Below the pieces are notes generated by a model. The model had not been told where the DNA came from and ran no database searches. It saw nothing but the letters and a program-made list of their open reading frames with translations. A stretch of DNA of 51,694 nucleotides, from contig JAJPKO010000049.1 of the NCBI GenBank assembly GCA_021323655.1, forward strand, positions 1-51,694, read 5' to 3'. Below, in pieces: positions 36,217 to 45,522 of this stretch. The DNA comes from Acidobacteriaceae bacterium. GTDB lineage: Bacteria; Acidobacteriota; Terriglobia; Terriglobales; Acidobacteriaceae. The first letter of the stretch is position 1, and the number at the start of each line of letters is the position of its first letter. The translations under genes were made by a program, and so were the position numbers.

Positions 36217-38499
36217 ATGAGTCACAGTTCAGCAACCCTCGACACGACACTTCCCCGACCCGATTACAGCTTGACTGGCGTGAATGCCAAGCTGGCCATT
36301 GAGAAAGGACTGGCCGAAGCTGATTGGTACCAATGCCCAGTGCCCAGAGCGAAGATGCGCGAACTATTAGTGCGCCGCGACGGCCCTGCGATTCGCGATA
36401 CAGTCCTCTGGTTTGCGCTAATTATCGGAACAGGCTGGGCTACGTGTCATTTGTGGGGTTCGTGGTGGGCCATTCTGCCGTATATGATCTATTCGGTTCT
36501 GTATGCTTCGACAAGTGATTCGCGCTGGCACGAAAGCGGGCATGGCACAGCATTCAAAACCGACTGGATGAATACTATGCTCTATGAAATTGCGTCATTT
36601 ATGGTGATGCGCGAATCCACGGTTTGGCGTTGGAGCCACAATCGACATCACAGCGACACGATTATTGTGGGTAGAGATCCGGAGATTGCAGTACCACGTC
36701 CACCCACATGGTGGGGTATACTTCAGCCATTTTTCAATTTGCAGAGTTACCGGTCATACTTCAAGACAGTGTTGTTGCATTGCTTCGGGCGAATGACGGC
36801 AGAGGAGAGGACGTTCATCCCCGAGAGCCAGTTCGAGCGGATTTACTGGACGGCGCGAATTTATGCACTGGCCTACTTAGTCGTGATTGTGTTTTCAGTT
36901 TACGAGCACAGCATTCTGCCGCTGATGCTCGTTGGCCTGTCGAATCTCTTCGGCAGCTGGTTGATCCCGATTTACGGATACACGCAGCATGCTGGACTGG
37001 CCGAGAATGTGCTTGACCACCGCTTGAACTGCCGAACAGTCTATATGAATTTTATCCACCGGTATCTCTATTGGAACATGAATTATCATCTCGAACACCA
37101 CATGTTCCCATTGGTGCCATATCATGCGCTACCGCAGTTGCACGAGATAGTGAAGGAAGATTGCCCAAAACCATATCCGAGCATTCTCAATGCGTGGTGC
37201 GAAGTACTTCCGGCCCTTTTAAAGCAGATGAAGGACCCTGCCTATCACATAAAGCGTCGGTTGCCGAATCCGAAGCCGCGTGCACGTGAAGCGTGCTTTG
37301 CCTCGGCAGCTCCGCCGAATGCGGAAGGTTTAGTTCAAGTATGTATGGCTGCCGATTTGCGGAGGGCCGACGCTGTCCGTTTCGACCATGAGCGCAAAAC
37401 TTATGCACTTTATCGCGATGAGGACGGAAAGCTATTCGCGACGGACGGCCTGTGCACGCACGGGAATACACATTTGGCTGATGGGCTCGTTAAAGATGGG
37501 ATGATCGAATGCCCAAAGCACAATGGCCGCTTTAATCTGGTTGACGGCTCGCCGGCACGCGCCCCAATCTGCCGTGGCCTTGCAACATATCCAGTCGTGG
37601 AACGTAACGGACACATCTGGATTGACGTGATGCATGCAGGTGGTGTTGAAGCAAAAGCTCATACCACCTATAGTTTCCGGGTGATAAGCAATCGCAGCGT
37701 GGCCACGTTTATCAAGGAATTGGTGCTGGAACCTGAGGACCCCAAGGATTCAGTGACATTCGCGCCGGGTGACTATTTGCAAATCGACATCCCAGCCTAT
37801 GAAGCGATCAAATTCCGCGACTTCGACATTCCAGAAAGATTTGCATCAGTTTGGGAGCGTCAGCACATCTTCGATCTGATTGCGCATAATCCGCAGGCTG
37901 GCCGACGTAATAACTATTCGCTGGCCAGTAACCCGCAGACTGAGCGACAACTACGTTTCAATGTGCGCATCGCGACCCCTCCACCAGGACAGGACTGCTT
38001 ACCCGGCGCCGGATCGAGTTACATCTTCAGCCTGAAACCTGGAGATATCGTGACAGGGATCGGGCCGTTTGGAGACTTTCACATAAAGCCTACACAACGC
38101 GAAATGATATACATCGGAGGCGGTGCTGGCATGGCCCCATTGCGTGCCCATTTATCGCACCTGCTTGAAACAGAAAAAACTGTTCGCAAAATTAGCTACT
38201 GGTATGGTGCCCGATCACGTCAGGAGATCTTTTATGAAGAGTATTTTCGCAATCTAGAGACCGCACATCCCAACTTCTCTTTCCACCTGGCGTTGTCATC
38301 GCCGCTTGAGGAAGACAGTTGGACTGGGCACATCGGTTTCATCCACGAGGTTGTGTTCGAAGCATATCTGCAGAATCATTCGAATCCTGCAGCAGCGGAG
38401 TACTACCTGTGCGGACCTCCGATGATGATCAAAGCCTGCAACAGGATGCTGACAGGTGTCGGTGTCCCGCAGCAGCAGATTGCATATGACGAGTTCTAA
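36217..38499 (+). CDS. Three-domain fusion: membrane di-iron hydroxylase/desaturase, Rieske ferredoxin and NqrF-like reductase
   Basis: A 760-residue, apparently self-sufficient monooxygenase. Residues about 1-340 are a membrane fatty-acid-desaturase/hydroxylase domain with the three His boxes HESGH (105-109), HNRHH (141-145) and HLEHH (291-295). Residues about 370-470 are a Rieske [2Fe-2S] domain with CTH (413-415) and CPKH (432-435). Residues about 485-760 are a flavin reductase with RNNYSLAS (564-571), GGGAGMAP (634-641) and YYLCGPPMM (729-737). Texts such as FRDFDIPE, RIATPPPG and SYIFSLKPGD are very close to NqrF of the Na+-pumping NADH:quinone reductase. NADH electrons would pass through FAD and Rieske to the di-iron site. 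MocD, MocE and MocF of rhizopine catabolism are separate proteins of this kind. The substrate is probably a sugar or cyclitol ether, inferred from context. No strong ribosome site precedes the ATG. Confidence 0.85.
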   Translation: MSHSSATLDTTLPRPDYSLTGVNAKLAIEKGLAEADWYQCPVPRAKMRELLVRRDGPAIRDTVLWFALIIGTGWATCHLWGSWWAILPYMIYSVLYASTSDSRWHESGHGTAFKTDWMNTMLYEIASFMVMRESTVWRWSHNRHHSDTIIVGRDPEIAVPRPPTWWGILQPFFNLQSYRSYFKTVLLHCFGRMTAEERTFIPESQFERIYWTARIYALAYLVVIVFSVYEHSILPLMLVGLSNLFGSWLIPIYGYTQHAGLAENVLDHRLNCRTVYMNFIHRYLYWNMNYHLEHHMFPLVPYHALPQLHEIVKEDCPKPYPSILNAWCEVLPALLKQMKDPAYHIKRRLPNPKPRAREACFASAAPPNAEGLVQVCMAADLRRADAVRFDHERKTYALYRDEDGKLFATDGLCTHGNTHLADGLVKDGMIECPKHNGRFNLVDGSPARAPICRGLATYPVVERNGHIWIDVMHAGGVEAKAHTTYSFRVISNRSVATFIKELVLEPEDPKDSVTFAPGDYLQIDIPAYEAIKFRDFDIPERFASVWERQHIFDLIAHNPQAGRRNNYSLASNPQTERQLRFNVRIATPPPGQDCLPGAGSSYIFSLKPGDIVTGIGPFGDFHIKPTQREMIYIGGGAGMAPLRAHLSHLLETEKTVRKISYWYGARSRQEIFYEEYFRNLETAHPNFSFHLALSSPLEEDSWTGHIGFIHEVVFEAYLQNHSNPAAAEYYLCGPPMMIKACNRMLTGVGVPQQQIAYDEF

Positions 38500-38696
38500 A
38501 ACAAGATACATCACGTGTTGGTTCAGCCTTCAGAGACCCAGATTCCATACCATTGCCCGGAAATGTTCATGTGGGGCATAAGTCTTGTCATCCGAGGCAT
38601 GATGTGGATTGAGAATCAGAGCACACTCACACGTATGATCCGAAAAGATCACTAATTGGATAATTGCTTAGCTACAAGGAGGAAAGCGCCGCCGAA

Positions 38697-39530
38697 ATGA
38701 AACTTCTGCTCGTACGTCATCTCTGGGGTGTCGATCTCTCGCACGGGTTCGGGGCTCACCTCGAACGTTGGCGTGAGGTGGGCTACGAGGGGATCGAATC
38801 TTCGCCAAGAACCATACCTGACGCGAGAGAATTGAAACGTCTTCTGAGATCTGAAGGTTTTCAATGGATACCGCAGATATACAGCAATATGTTTGAGGGG
38901 GGCGGAACTGTCATTGCTCATCTGCACTCCCTCCAGGAACAGATCGAGGAATGTCTTGACGCAGAGCCGCTCTTTTTTAATGCTCACTCGGGTTCCGATG
39001 CCTGGACGCTGAACGAAGCAGAAGACTTTTATGGTGCTGTCGGTGAGCTGGAGACGAAGTTTGGCGTCCGATGCTATCATGAAACGCATCGTTCTCGTTA
39101 TTTCGGTAATCCCTGGAACACATATCGGCTCATAGAACGAATGCCAAGCGTAAAGCTCACCGCTGATTTCAGCCATTGGGTATGCGTTACTGAACGGCTG
39201 CTGGCCGATGCCGAGGCGCTCCTCTCGATGATTTACCCCCATTGCTATCACATCCATGCCCGAGTCGGCTATGAAGAGGGTCCGCAAGTACCTGACCCGC
39301 GCGCTCCGGAATGGCAAAGTCATTTGCAGGCCCATGAGCAATGGTGGGATGCAATCTGGTCCGCCCAAAAACGGGTAGGCACGAACATCATAACCCTTAC
39401 CCCCGAATTCGGCCCTCCGCCTTATCTACATACTCTTCCTTTCACTGGCCAACCAGTTGCCGATCTCACGTCTATCTGCGACTGGATGGCACAACGTCAG
39501 TTGCAACGCTTCATTTCATGGCAGTTTTAA
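38697..39530 (+). CDS. TIM-barrel sugar isomerase/epimerase-like protein
   Basis: Protein of 277 residues of the xylose-isomerase-like TIM-barrel (AP endonuclease 2) superfamily. AAGGAGG lies 14 bases before the ATG at 38697, a long spacing. Metal-ligand-type residues are seen at strand ends: CYHETHR (Glu, His), LTADFSHW (Asp, His), HIHARVGY (His) and LTPEFGPPPY (Glu). The core looks intact. Members include inosose dehydratase, tagatose epimerase and hydroxypyruvate isomerase, so a sugar or inositol intermediate is likely. It follows the fusion gene by about 200 bases on the same strand. Confidence 0.75.
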   Translation: MKLLLVRHLWGVDLSHGFGAHLERWREVGYEGIESSPRTIPDARELKRLLRSEGFQWIPQIYSNMFEGGGTVIAHLHSLQEQIEECLDAEPLFFNAHSGSDAWTLNEAEDFYGAVGELETKFGVRCYHETHRSRYFGNPWNTYRLIERMPSVKLTADFSHWVCVTERLLADAEALLSMIYPHCYHIHARVGYEEGPQVPDPRAPEWQSHLQAHEQWWDAIWSAQKRVGTNIITLTPEFGPPPYLHTLPFTGQPVADLTSICDWMAQRQLQRFISWQF

Positions 39531-40040
39531 GTAACCCGAATCGATAAGGAAACCGGAGGGCGATCGGCGTTGTTAACGCAGCGTCGGATCGGTGAGCAGT
39601 ATCACGAAGTGCCCAGAGGATTGGGCATGGCGTAATTCTTAAAAGTTGTTTCCGAATATTTGCGGATCGGACCAGCATATGATTCGCGGTCGCACCACTG
39701 CGCCCAAGGGCCTGGTGCCTGACGGCCCATCGGCAGCTATAGCAGCTATATTTGAGAGAAGAAGCTTGTCTACCAGTTGGTGATCGATGGAAACTGGAAA
39801 TGGTTCTGGTTCCGCAAGGTAACTGAAAAGTTCGTGCGGGCAGGGAGCGGGGTTTCAGGGCTCTACACGGTTCCGGAGCCCTTTGATACGATTGCCGACA
39901 GGAACGAACTTGCTCAGCCAGGCGGAAGCCACTTTCAATACAATTGAGGCTCCATGATTTACGACCGGGAAGGCAGCTATGAGAACCACATTGATAGCTG
40001 GACGATCCGCACCGGCAGTTTAGGAGGCCAAAGAAAATCA
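39531..40040. other. Gap of 510 bases with unassigned remnants
   Basis: No gene with a start, ribosome site and recognised family. On the plus strand, open text about 39755-39947 (VYQLVIDGNWKWFWFRKVTE) ends in a stop just before the SDR; on the minus strand, an open stretch reads LVDKLLLSNIAAIAADG. Both end quickly. One may be a decayed gene, but I cannot name it. TAGGAGG at 40021-40027 serves the SDR. Confidence 0.4.
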
Positions 40041-40823
40041 ATGCTCAAAGGGCGAGTTGCTGTTATCACCGGGTCAACAAGCGGGATTGGAAAGGGAATC
40101 GCCAGGGCGATGGCAGAACACGGTTGCTCCATTATGCTGAATGGCTTCGGCGAAACGGAGGCAATCGAGAATCAGCGTTCTGAGTTAATCCGGTCGTTTG
40201 GGGTTGATGTTCTCTACAACGGGGCCGATTTGTCGCAGCGAGCCCAGTGTATCGATCTTATTGAAGATGCCGAAAGGCGGCTGGGAGGATGCGATATTCT
40301 TGTAAACAATGCCGCCATCCAGCATGTCGCACCAGTCGATACATTTCCGGCCGATCGGTGGGATTGTATTCTGGCCGTGAATCTTACCGCGGCGTTTCAT
40401 ACGATCAGTAAAGCACTGCCAGGAATGCGGCGAGCCGGATGGGGCCGAATCATCAACATTGCTTCTACTCACGGACTAGTCGCGTCTGAAGGGAAAGCGG
40501 CTTACGTGTCAGCTAAGCACGGACTTGTTGGATTGACAAAAGTAGTAGCGCTCGAGACGGCCGGATCCGGTATCACTTGCAACGCGATCTGTCCAGGTTG
40601 GGTATTGACGCCGTTGGTTGAAGCGCAAATCGATGCGAAGGCCAAAGCGGAAGGAATCGCGCACGCAGAAGCTACCCGCAGGCTTTTGCTCGAAAAACAG
40701 CCATCTGGCACTTTCACAACAGTCGAGGAAGTCGGCTTTCTCGCTCTCAGTCTCTGTGCAGAAGGTGCGCGTAATATTACTGGAGCGTCGATTCCCATAG
40801 ACGGAGGGTGGTTGGCACAATAG
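40041..40823 (+). CDS. SDR dehydrogenase, 3-hydroxybutyrate-dehydrogenase-like
   Basis: Short-chain dehydrogenase of 260 residues. TAGGAGG stands 13 bases before ATG 40041. TGSTSGIG (10-17) binds NAD; NNAAIQHVAPVD, then IINIASTHGL with the active Ser, and YVSAKHG with Tyr and Lys complete the triad. VALETAGSGITCNAICPGWV and SIPIDGGWLAQ are almost identical in pattern to D-3-hydroxybutyrate dehydrogenases. Beside a sugar-type isomerase, a monooxygenase and a transporter, oxidation of a sugar, cyclitol or sugar acid is at least as likely. A glycerate kinase remnant follows directly. Confidence 0.9.
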   Translation: MLKGRVAVITGSTSGIGKGIARAMAEHGCSIMLNGFGETEAIENQRSELIRSFGVDVLYNGADLSQRAQCIDLIEDAERRLGGCDILVNNAAIQHVAPVDTFPADRWDCILAVNLTAAFHTISKALPGMRRAGWGRIINIASTHGLVASEGKAAYVSAKHGLVGLTKVVALETAGSGITCNAICPGWVLTPLVEAQIDAKAKAEGIAHAEATRRLLLEKQPSGTFTTVEEVGFLALSLCAEGARNITGASIPIDGGWLAQ

Positions 40824-40829
40824 AACTCG

Positions 40830-40990
40830 GTGAGCGTACCCATCTATGTATCCATCTTGCGCCGCCAAGCGCTCGCAAATCTTGAAGGGAATGACTCGTA
40901 CAACTATTTCGTCTCTCTTGGCGATTTGATCCAGACGGGACCTACAAACACGAATGTGATGGATATTCAAACTATGTTAATCGGAAACAA
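40830..40990 (+). pseudogene. C-terminal remnant of glycerate 2-kinase (MOFRL family)
   Basis: The plus-strand text NDSYNYFVSLGDLIQTGPTN followed by TNVMDIQTMLIGN matches the last 40 residues of MOFRL-type glycerate 2-kinase/hydroxypyruvate-reductase-like proteins, whose ends read NDSYxFFxxLGDLxxTGPTxTNVNDL. Only this end is present; the sequence before it, from GTG 40830, is not kinase-like and the frame stops soon after. The rest of the gene must have been lost. Its position directly after the SDR fits a former sugar-acid pathway. Confidence 0.7.
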
Positions 40991-41205
40991 GACCCGATCT
41001 GCGCGTGCGCGCAGGCGAGGAAGGGCGCGCCGATTGCATCCTGAGTCGTAGTTGGATATCCCTGAGTATCTGCTTAACCGATCCGCCAAAGTATGTCGTA
41101 AGAGCGTGTCTCAGTGAATCGTCCTTGCAAAGGCGAATGTGTTGAGCTGACTCCATATTCAGGTGACAATGAGGATGCTAAGCCGAATACTCTCGTCAAT
41201 GATCT

Positions 41206-41898
41206 TCATTTGGTCAGCGCTTTACGAATCAGTGCGGAAACCTGCTCCGCCTGAATCTTTTCACCTTCACTGTTGAAGTGGATATCGTCCGTGTGCGAAT
41301 TCGCGTAGGGCAGCATAAGATGATACAAGTCATCAATCGGAATGTGCTCGCGTTTCATTACGGCTACCGCGAATGCATTGCGCTTTTGTATCCGTGTATC
41401 AGTAGGTCCTTCCTTCATTGAATCTTTTCGTACCGGTGTTGTAGTTGCCCAAATCAGTTTCGCCTGCGGTGCGCCAGCCCTTATTGCGTCGATCATCGGA
41501 GATAATCCCATCGCGTATTCTGATTCGGAATATCCCCATCCATGCATGCCGTTGTTGAAGTGAACCACAGCGAAGTTTACGCCAATAGTAGCGAAATAGT
41601 CGCGCAACTGAGTGGGGAGGCGAGCGTCGTCGGCTGCCGAGGTTGCGAACAGATATACGTTCGCTATGCCTTTCAAGTCGTCGGCAACGGCCTGGAAATA
41701 TCCCCTAGCAATCGAGTCACCTTCTAAAAGAACATTGGGCAGAGCGGCATCGGGTGTTTCTGGCTTGTCAGACCATGTCCACTCGATCTTTTCTGTGATT
41801 GGCGACCGCGTTTGTGGGATCAGGGCTGCCGCTTTGCATATAATGAGCACGATCACGAGCCATTGCGCCCAAATCTTTCGACTGCTGAATAGAAACAT
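41206..41898 (-). CDS. Secreted SGNH/GDSL hydrolase
   Basis: Protein of 230 residues with an N-terminal hydrophobic signal or anchor (WLVIVLIICKAAALI). AGGAGG lies eight bases before the ATG. Block I is EGDSIARGYF with catalytic Ser62; later blocks FNNGMHGWGYSESEYA (block III-like Asn) and DDIHFNSEGEK (Asp205, His207) complete the SGNH set. Such enzymes deacetylate sugars or cleave other small esters outside the cytoplasm. It is divergent from the large glycoside-hydrolase-like gene, which suggests joint work on a decorated carbohydrate. Confidence 0.85.
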   Translation of the reverse strand: MFLFSSRKIWAQWLVIVLIICKAAALIPQTRSPITEKIEWTWSDKPETPDAALPNVLLEGDSIARGYFQAVADDLKGIANVYLFATSAADDARLPTQLRDYFATIGVNFAVVHFNNGMHGWGYSESEYAMGLSPMIDAIRAGAPQAKLIWATTTPVRKDSMKEGPTDTRIQKRNAFAVAVMKREHIPIDDLYHLMLPYANSHTDDIHFNSEGEKIQAEQVSALIRKALTK

Positions 41899-42353
41899 CG
41901 CAGCGCCTCCTAGAAGATCATAAACATAATATCTCGTAGCTTTAGAATCTCAAAAATTATGTAGTTCGTGAGAGTACCCAATCGCCGAATCGCAGAAACT
42001 CGATATGCTAATCAGGACGGAATTATTATGCTGTACTGTGCAATTCAGGGTGCCCTTCGGCGCTCTTTAATGCCCAATGAAAAATCTGATTAATAGGCTC
42101 TCCTGTGCGGCGGGGTGCCAGACGATCGTCTCTTCCGTGGTGTACTAGAACGGCTACATCTTGGTTCGGTGATCGTATCGATTAGGCAGAAACTCTGCTT
42201 CAACTGCATTTGCAATCCATAATAAGCGTGGAGTGCTCACAATCCCGATATCTTTGGATTAGACTTTATGTTACGATTGTTTCCCAAGTTTAGCATCTAT
42301 TCATAAAAGCGCAATCTGAAACGAAAGATAACGTTCTAGGAGGGCAAAGTTAT
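41899..42353. other. Divergent AT-rich promoter region, 455 bases
   Basis: Lies between the SGNH hydrolase (minus) and the glycoside-hydrolase-like gene (plus). It holds both ribosome sites (AGGAGG at each end). I see no coding text and no -35/-10 pair good enough to mark. Confidence 0.5.
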
Positions 42354-45203
42354 ATGCGAAGGGGAGATTTTTTGCGCCGACTCGGAAGATGGGTACAATT
42401 CGCCGTGCCGATGCTCGTCTGTGCCCTTGGCGCGCATGGCGCCACATCCCCGGAAGGCCCGGTAGCCTTCGGGAAATCAGAGCTGATGCGTTCGTTTGCA
42501 GAGCGCCATATGAAGCCATTCGGCATCTCCACGGAGATCGTCTCCGGCCCGGCCGAATCCTACTCAATTCAGCCGGGGAAACCGGCACGCATCACAGCGA
42601 GTGACGAGCGCGGCATGATGTATGGGCTGCTTGCGGCCGCCGAACAGATTCGCGCCGAGGGCAAGCTATCTGCCACAAACGATTCCGCGCGCGTCAAGAT
42701 GCGAGGGATCCGATCTTTCATAAGCAATCAGGACCTTGAAGCGGATTGGTACTACTCGCATGAGTATTGGGACGAATACTTTCGCATGCTCGCATATGAC
42801 CACCTGAACCGCTTCAACCTCGTCTTCGGCTCACAAAACAACTACCTCGTCCCGCCATACCCGTTCTGGGTGAATGTTCCAGAGTTTCCGGAGATTCAAG
42901 CACCAATTCCGCCGACGCAGCGTCGGCGGAATCTGGAGATGCTGCAGTACATCTCCGAGTCCGCAGCCAGGCATGGAGTAGATTTTACGCTCGGAATCTG
43001 GGAGCAGAATGTATGGCCGACCCAGATTCCGACGGTGAAAGGGGTTACCGAGCAGAATGTGGGTCCCTATACGCAGGCCGCGCTGAAGAAGGTCCTCCAG
43101 CTTTGCCCGGCGATTCGAAGCGTACAGATCCGAACGAATTCCGAATCGGGCATTCCCAGCAAGCAGCAGCTCGACTTCTACGGCAACTACTTTTTCTCAG
43201 CGATTCGCGATGCCGGCCACCCGGTCATTCTGGACTTGCGTGGATGGATCCTTGCGCCTGGCTTGCTGGACGCGGCCTTGAAATCTGGGATTAGCGTGCG
43301 CATGTCGGCAAAATATTGGGGAGAGTTTCTGGGCAGGCCTTACCAGCCTCCCTCGACGTGGCATTACTACAGTTATGAAGACTTTTTGCGTAAGCCGATG
43401 CGGTATCCGTTCTACTGGGAGCTTTGGGGAAGCGGCAACCCGCGCCTGCTCCTGTGGGGCAATCCTGAGTACGTGCGCCGCGCAGTTTCGACATTCGGAT
43501 TGGGAGGAGCTGAAGGCTTTGAGATCGACGCTCCCCTGGCCACCAAAGGTTTTGGAAACCGGCCGGGGAAATGGGGTATCTTTACTGCCTCGCAGACCCA
43601 GCGGATCTTCTGGAAGTGGGAATTTCAACGCTACTGGCTCTTCTATATGCTGTGGGGCCGCCTGAGCTATGACCCGAAGACCCCCAGTAGCGTATGGCTC
43701 GATGAAATGAAGAAGCACTTCGGGGATGCCGCGCCCGATGTGATGCAAGCCTACGAGCAAGCCAGCCTCGTGACGCCGGAAATTGTTGCGGCGCATCTAG
43801 CTGACTTCAATTACTACATCTGGGTCGAGACCAATCCCGGCGGAGTCATTGACGATTACATCCACGTCTATCCGACGGATTTTCGCTATATCGCTTCGAT
43901 ACCGGAAGCCGTGCAGAACCGCCTGGACGGCACGGTGTCCGCCAAGCAGACACCAGCACAAACCTCCGCGCTGCTGGACTCCATCGCCTCTGGTATCGAG
44001 GCTGCGGTCCAGCGAGCGGGTGAAAAGATGAGACCGGGGAATAAGGAGTGGGCATCCTCTGAAATGGACTTCTCGGTCCTGTCGCACCTGGCCCGGTATC
44101 ATGCGCGCAAGATGCTGGCCGCCTATGACCTGCAGTACTTCTATCGGACCGCCGATGAGGGCTCGCTGACCGCTGCGCGGAACCAACTCGAGCGCGCATT
44201 GGGGATTTGGGAATCGCTGGTAAAGCTGACTGACGGCGTTTACCCGGCGCACATGAGCTTCGGACCTGACGACTTCGGTTCCTGGAAAGACAAGCTGCCG
44301 TACGTGAAATACGATCTTGATGCAGTGCGTGAGCGGAAGGAGATCTTCGATCAATTTGGGCGATTCGATTTTGGTTTTGATTTTGGAGGCGCGGTCAGTC
44401 CTCTGGATCCGGGGGCCACGTCGCCGGAGCGATATATGCAGTACGATCGCGAAAATAATGTGGAACCGCGTTTCACTGCTGTCAATCCGGACAGCGAGTA
44501 CGATGCGGCGAAGGGCTTCGGCTGGGTGACGAAGGGGCCCCGACAGGCCGTGGCCATACCTCCAGCTCCTTACCTGGAGATGCTCTCCGTCGCTGTCGCG
44601 CCGACGCACCTTCCGCACAATGTCCTCTATGGCGACTCTATCCGCGGGGAAGGGACGCAGTATTTCCGGGTCGACGCGCCAGCGGGAGATTATGACGTTG
44701 CTGTCCTTCATCCGGACCGCACAATCACACATCTGCAGATCCAGAGCCAAGGCCATGGGCTTGTTGTTCCCTTTCCGAATGGGAACTGGATGGTGAGTGG
44801 ATTGGTGATCAAGCGGACCGATGCAGCTCCCGCGGTCGCGCGCCCGCCCGCGCCGCAGCCGCATCAGGACCACGTCGCGATCACTCATCACACGCCTGCG
44901 AGTGCCGAGGCGGGGAAGCCGTTGATATTGTCCGTCAACATTCCGGCGGGCGCGGGGATTCGTGCAGTCCGGTTGTACTATCGGCCTTTGAACCAATACG
45001 CGGACTTCAAAGTGATAGAGAATCCGGCTGGGGATGGCACATTCATCATTCCTGGTTCCGATATTTCGCCGGACTGGGATCTGCTCTACTATTTTGAAGT
45101 CGTGGGTTCGAGCGGCGACGCATGGTTCTTCCCTGACCCGCTCGAAACGACACCGTATTACTGCATCCAGACCCACGCGGCCGTCGCAGAGGAGAAGCAA
45201 TAA
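42354..45203 (+). CDS. Large exported glycoside-hydrolase-like protein with GH20b-type N-terminus
   Basis: Protein of 949 residues; AGGAGGG lies nine bases before the ATG. A signal peptide ends near AHGATS. Residues about 30-105 read like the GH20b/GH67 N-terminal domain, with PARITASDERGMMYGLLAAA followed by EQI. A TIM-barrel-sized part follows (LNRFNLVFGSQNNYLVPPYP, VQIRTNSESGIPS, LDLRGWILAPGLLDAALKSG), with several candidate acids (RTNSESG, YWELWGSGNP, GFEID). A helical part (about 480-630) and a C-terminal Ig-like domain (from HVAITHHTPASAEAGKPLI) complete it. I cannot place it in a named GH family; alpha-glucuronidase-like (GH67/GH115) architecture is the closest. Confidence 0.6.
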   Translation: MRRGDFLRRLGRWVQFAVPMLVCALGAHGATSPEGPVAFGKSELMRSFAERHMKPFGISTEIVSGPAESYSIQPGKPARITASDERGMMYGLLAAAEQIRAEGKLSATNDSARVKMRGIRSFISNQDLEADWYYSHEYWDEYFRMLAYDHLNRFNLVFGSQNNYLVPPYPFWVNVPEFPEIQAPIPPTQRRRNLEMLQYISESAARHGVDFTLGIWEQNVWPTQIPTVKGVTEQNVGPYTQAALKKVLQLCPAIRSVQIRTNSESGIPSKQQLDFYGNYFFSAIRDAGHPVILDLRGWILAPGLLDAALKSGISVRMSAKYWGEFLGRPYQPPSTWHYYSYEDFLRKPMRYPFYWELWGSGNPRLLLWGNPEYVRRAVSTFGLGGAEGFEIDAPLATKGFGNRPGKWGIFTASQTQRIFWKWEFQRYWLFYMLWGRLSYDPKTPSSVWLDEMKKHFGDAAPDVMQAYEQASLVTPEIVAAHLADFNYYIWVETNPGGVIDDYIHVYPTDFRYIASIPEAVQNRLDGTVSAKQTPAQTSALLDSIASGIEAAVQRAGEKMRPGNKEWASSEMDFSVLSHLARYHARKMLAAYDLQYFYRTADEGSLTAARNQLERALGIWESLVKLTDGVYPAHMSFGPDDFGSWKDKLPYVKYDLDAVRERKEIFDQFGRFDFGFDFGGAVSPLDPGATSPERYMQYDRENNVEPRFTAVNPDSEYDAAKGFGWVTKGPRQAVAIPPAPYLEMLSVAVAPTHLPHNVLYGDSIRGEGTQYFRVDAPAGDYDVAVLHPDRTITHLQIQSQGHGLVVPFPNGNWMVSGLVIKRTDAAPAVARPPAPQPHQDHVAITHHTPASAEAGKPLILSVNIPAGAGIRAVRLYYRPLNQYADFKVIENPAGDGTFIIPGSDISPDWDLLYYFEVVGSSGDAWFFPDPLETTPYYCIQTHAAVAEEKQ

Positions 45204-45258
45204 CGCGCGGAACGATCGATTGCAGGTTCGATGGAGGAGAGAATATCCCGTACTTTAC

Positions 45259-45522
45259 GCGCACGTGGAGGGCCTTCGCGGAAAGCTGCGCGAAGAGTGT
45301 TTGCGAGTCAGTTGGTTCCAAAACCTGTTTGACGCCAGACGAAAGATCGCGCTCTGGCGACATGACGACAACAAGAGACGTCCACACAACAGTTTGAACT
45401 ACCTCACGCCGGTGGAGTTCGCACGCCAGACAAGCTGTGGAAAAGGCGTGGGCTTCGCCCACCTCGAAATGCTGACGCGTTTCCGCACCTTTCCACAGCT
45501 ATGGCGGCGGGTTAAGTTGTAA
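45259..45522 (+). mobile_element. 3' fragment of an IS3-family transposase (OrfB)
   Basis: The frame reads AHVEGLRGKLREECLRVSWF, then LFDARRKIALWRHDDNKRRPHNSLNYLTP cut here as NKRRPHNSLNYLTPVEFARQ. This matches the C-terminal part of the IS3 OrfB integrase core, including the catalytic-Glu helix region (LREECL) and the RPHxSLxYLTPxEFA end. The upstream catalytic domain and OrfA are absent, and no inverted repeats are evident. It is a dead remnant beginning about 55 bases after the glycoside-hydrolase-like gene. Confidence 0.8.

Noticed and set aside
39511-40041. Open minus-strand frame of 176 codons opposite the gap before the SDR
   Set aside because: Cys/Ser/Arg-rich low-complexity text typical of an antisense frame; no start context and no family.
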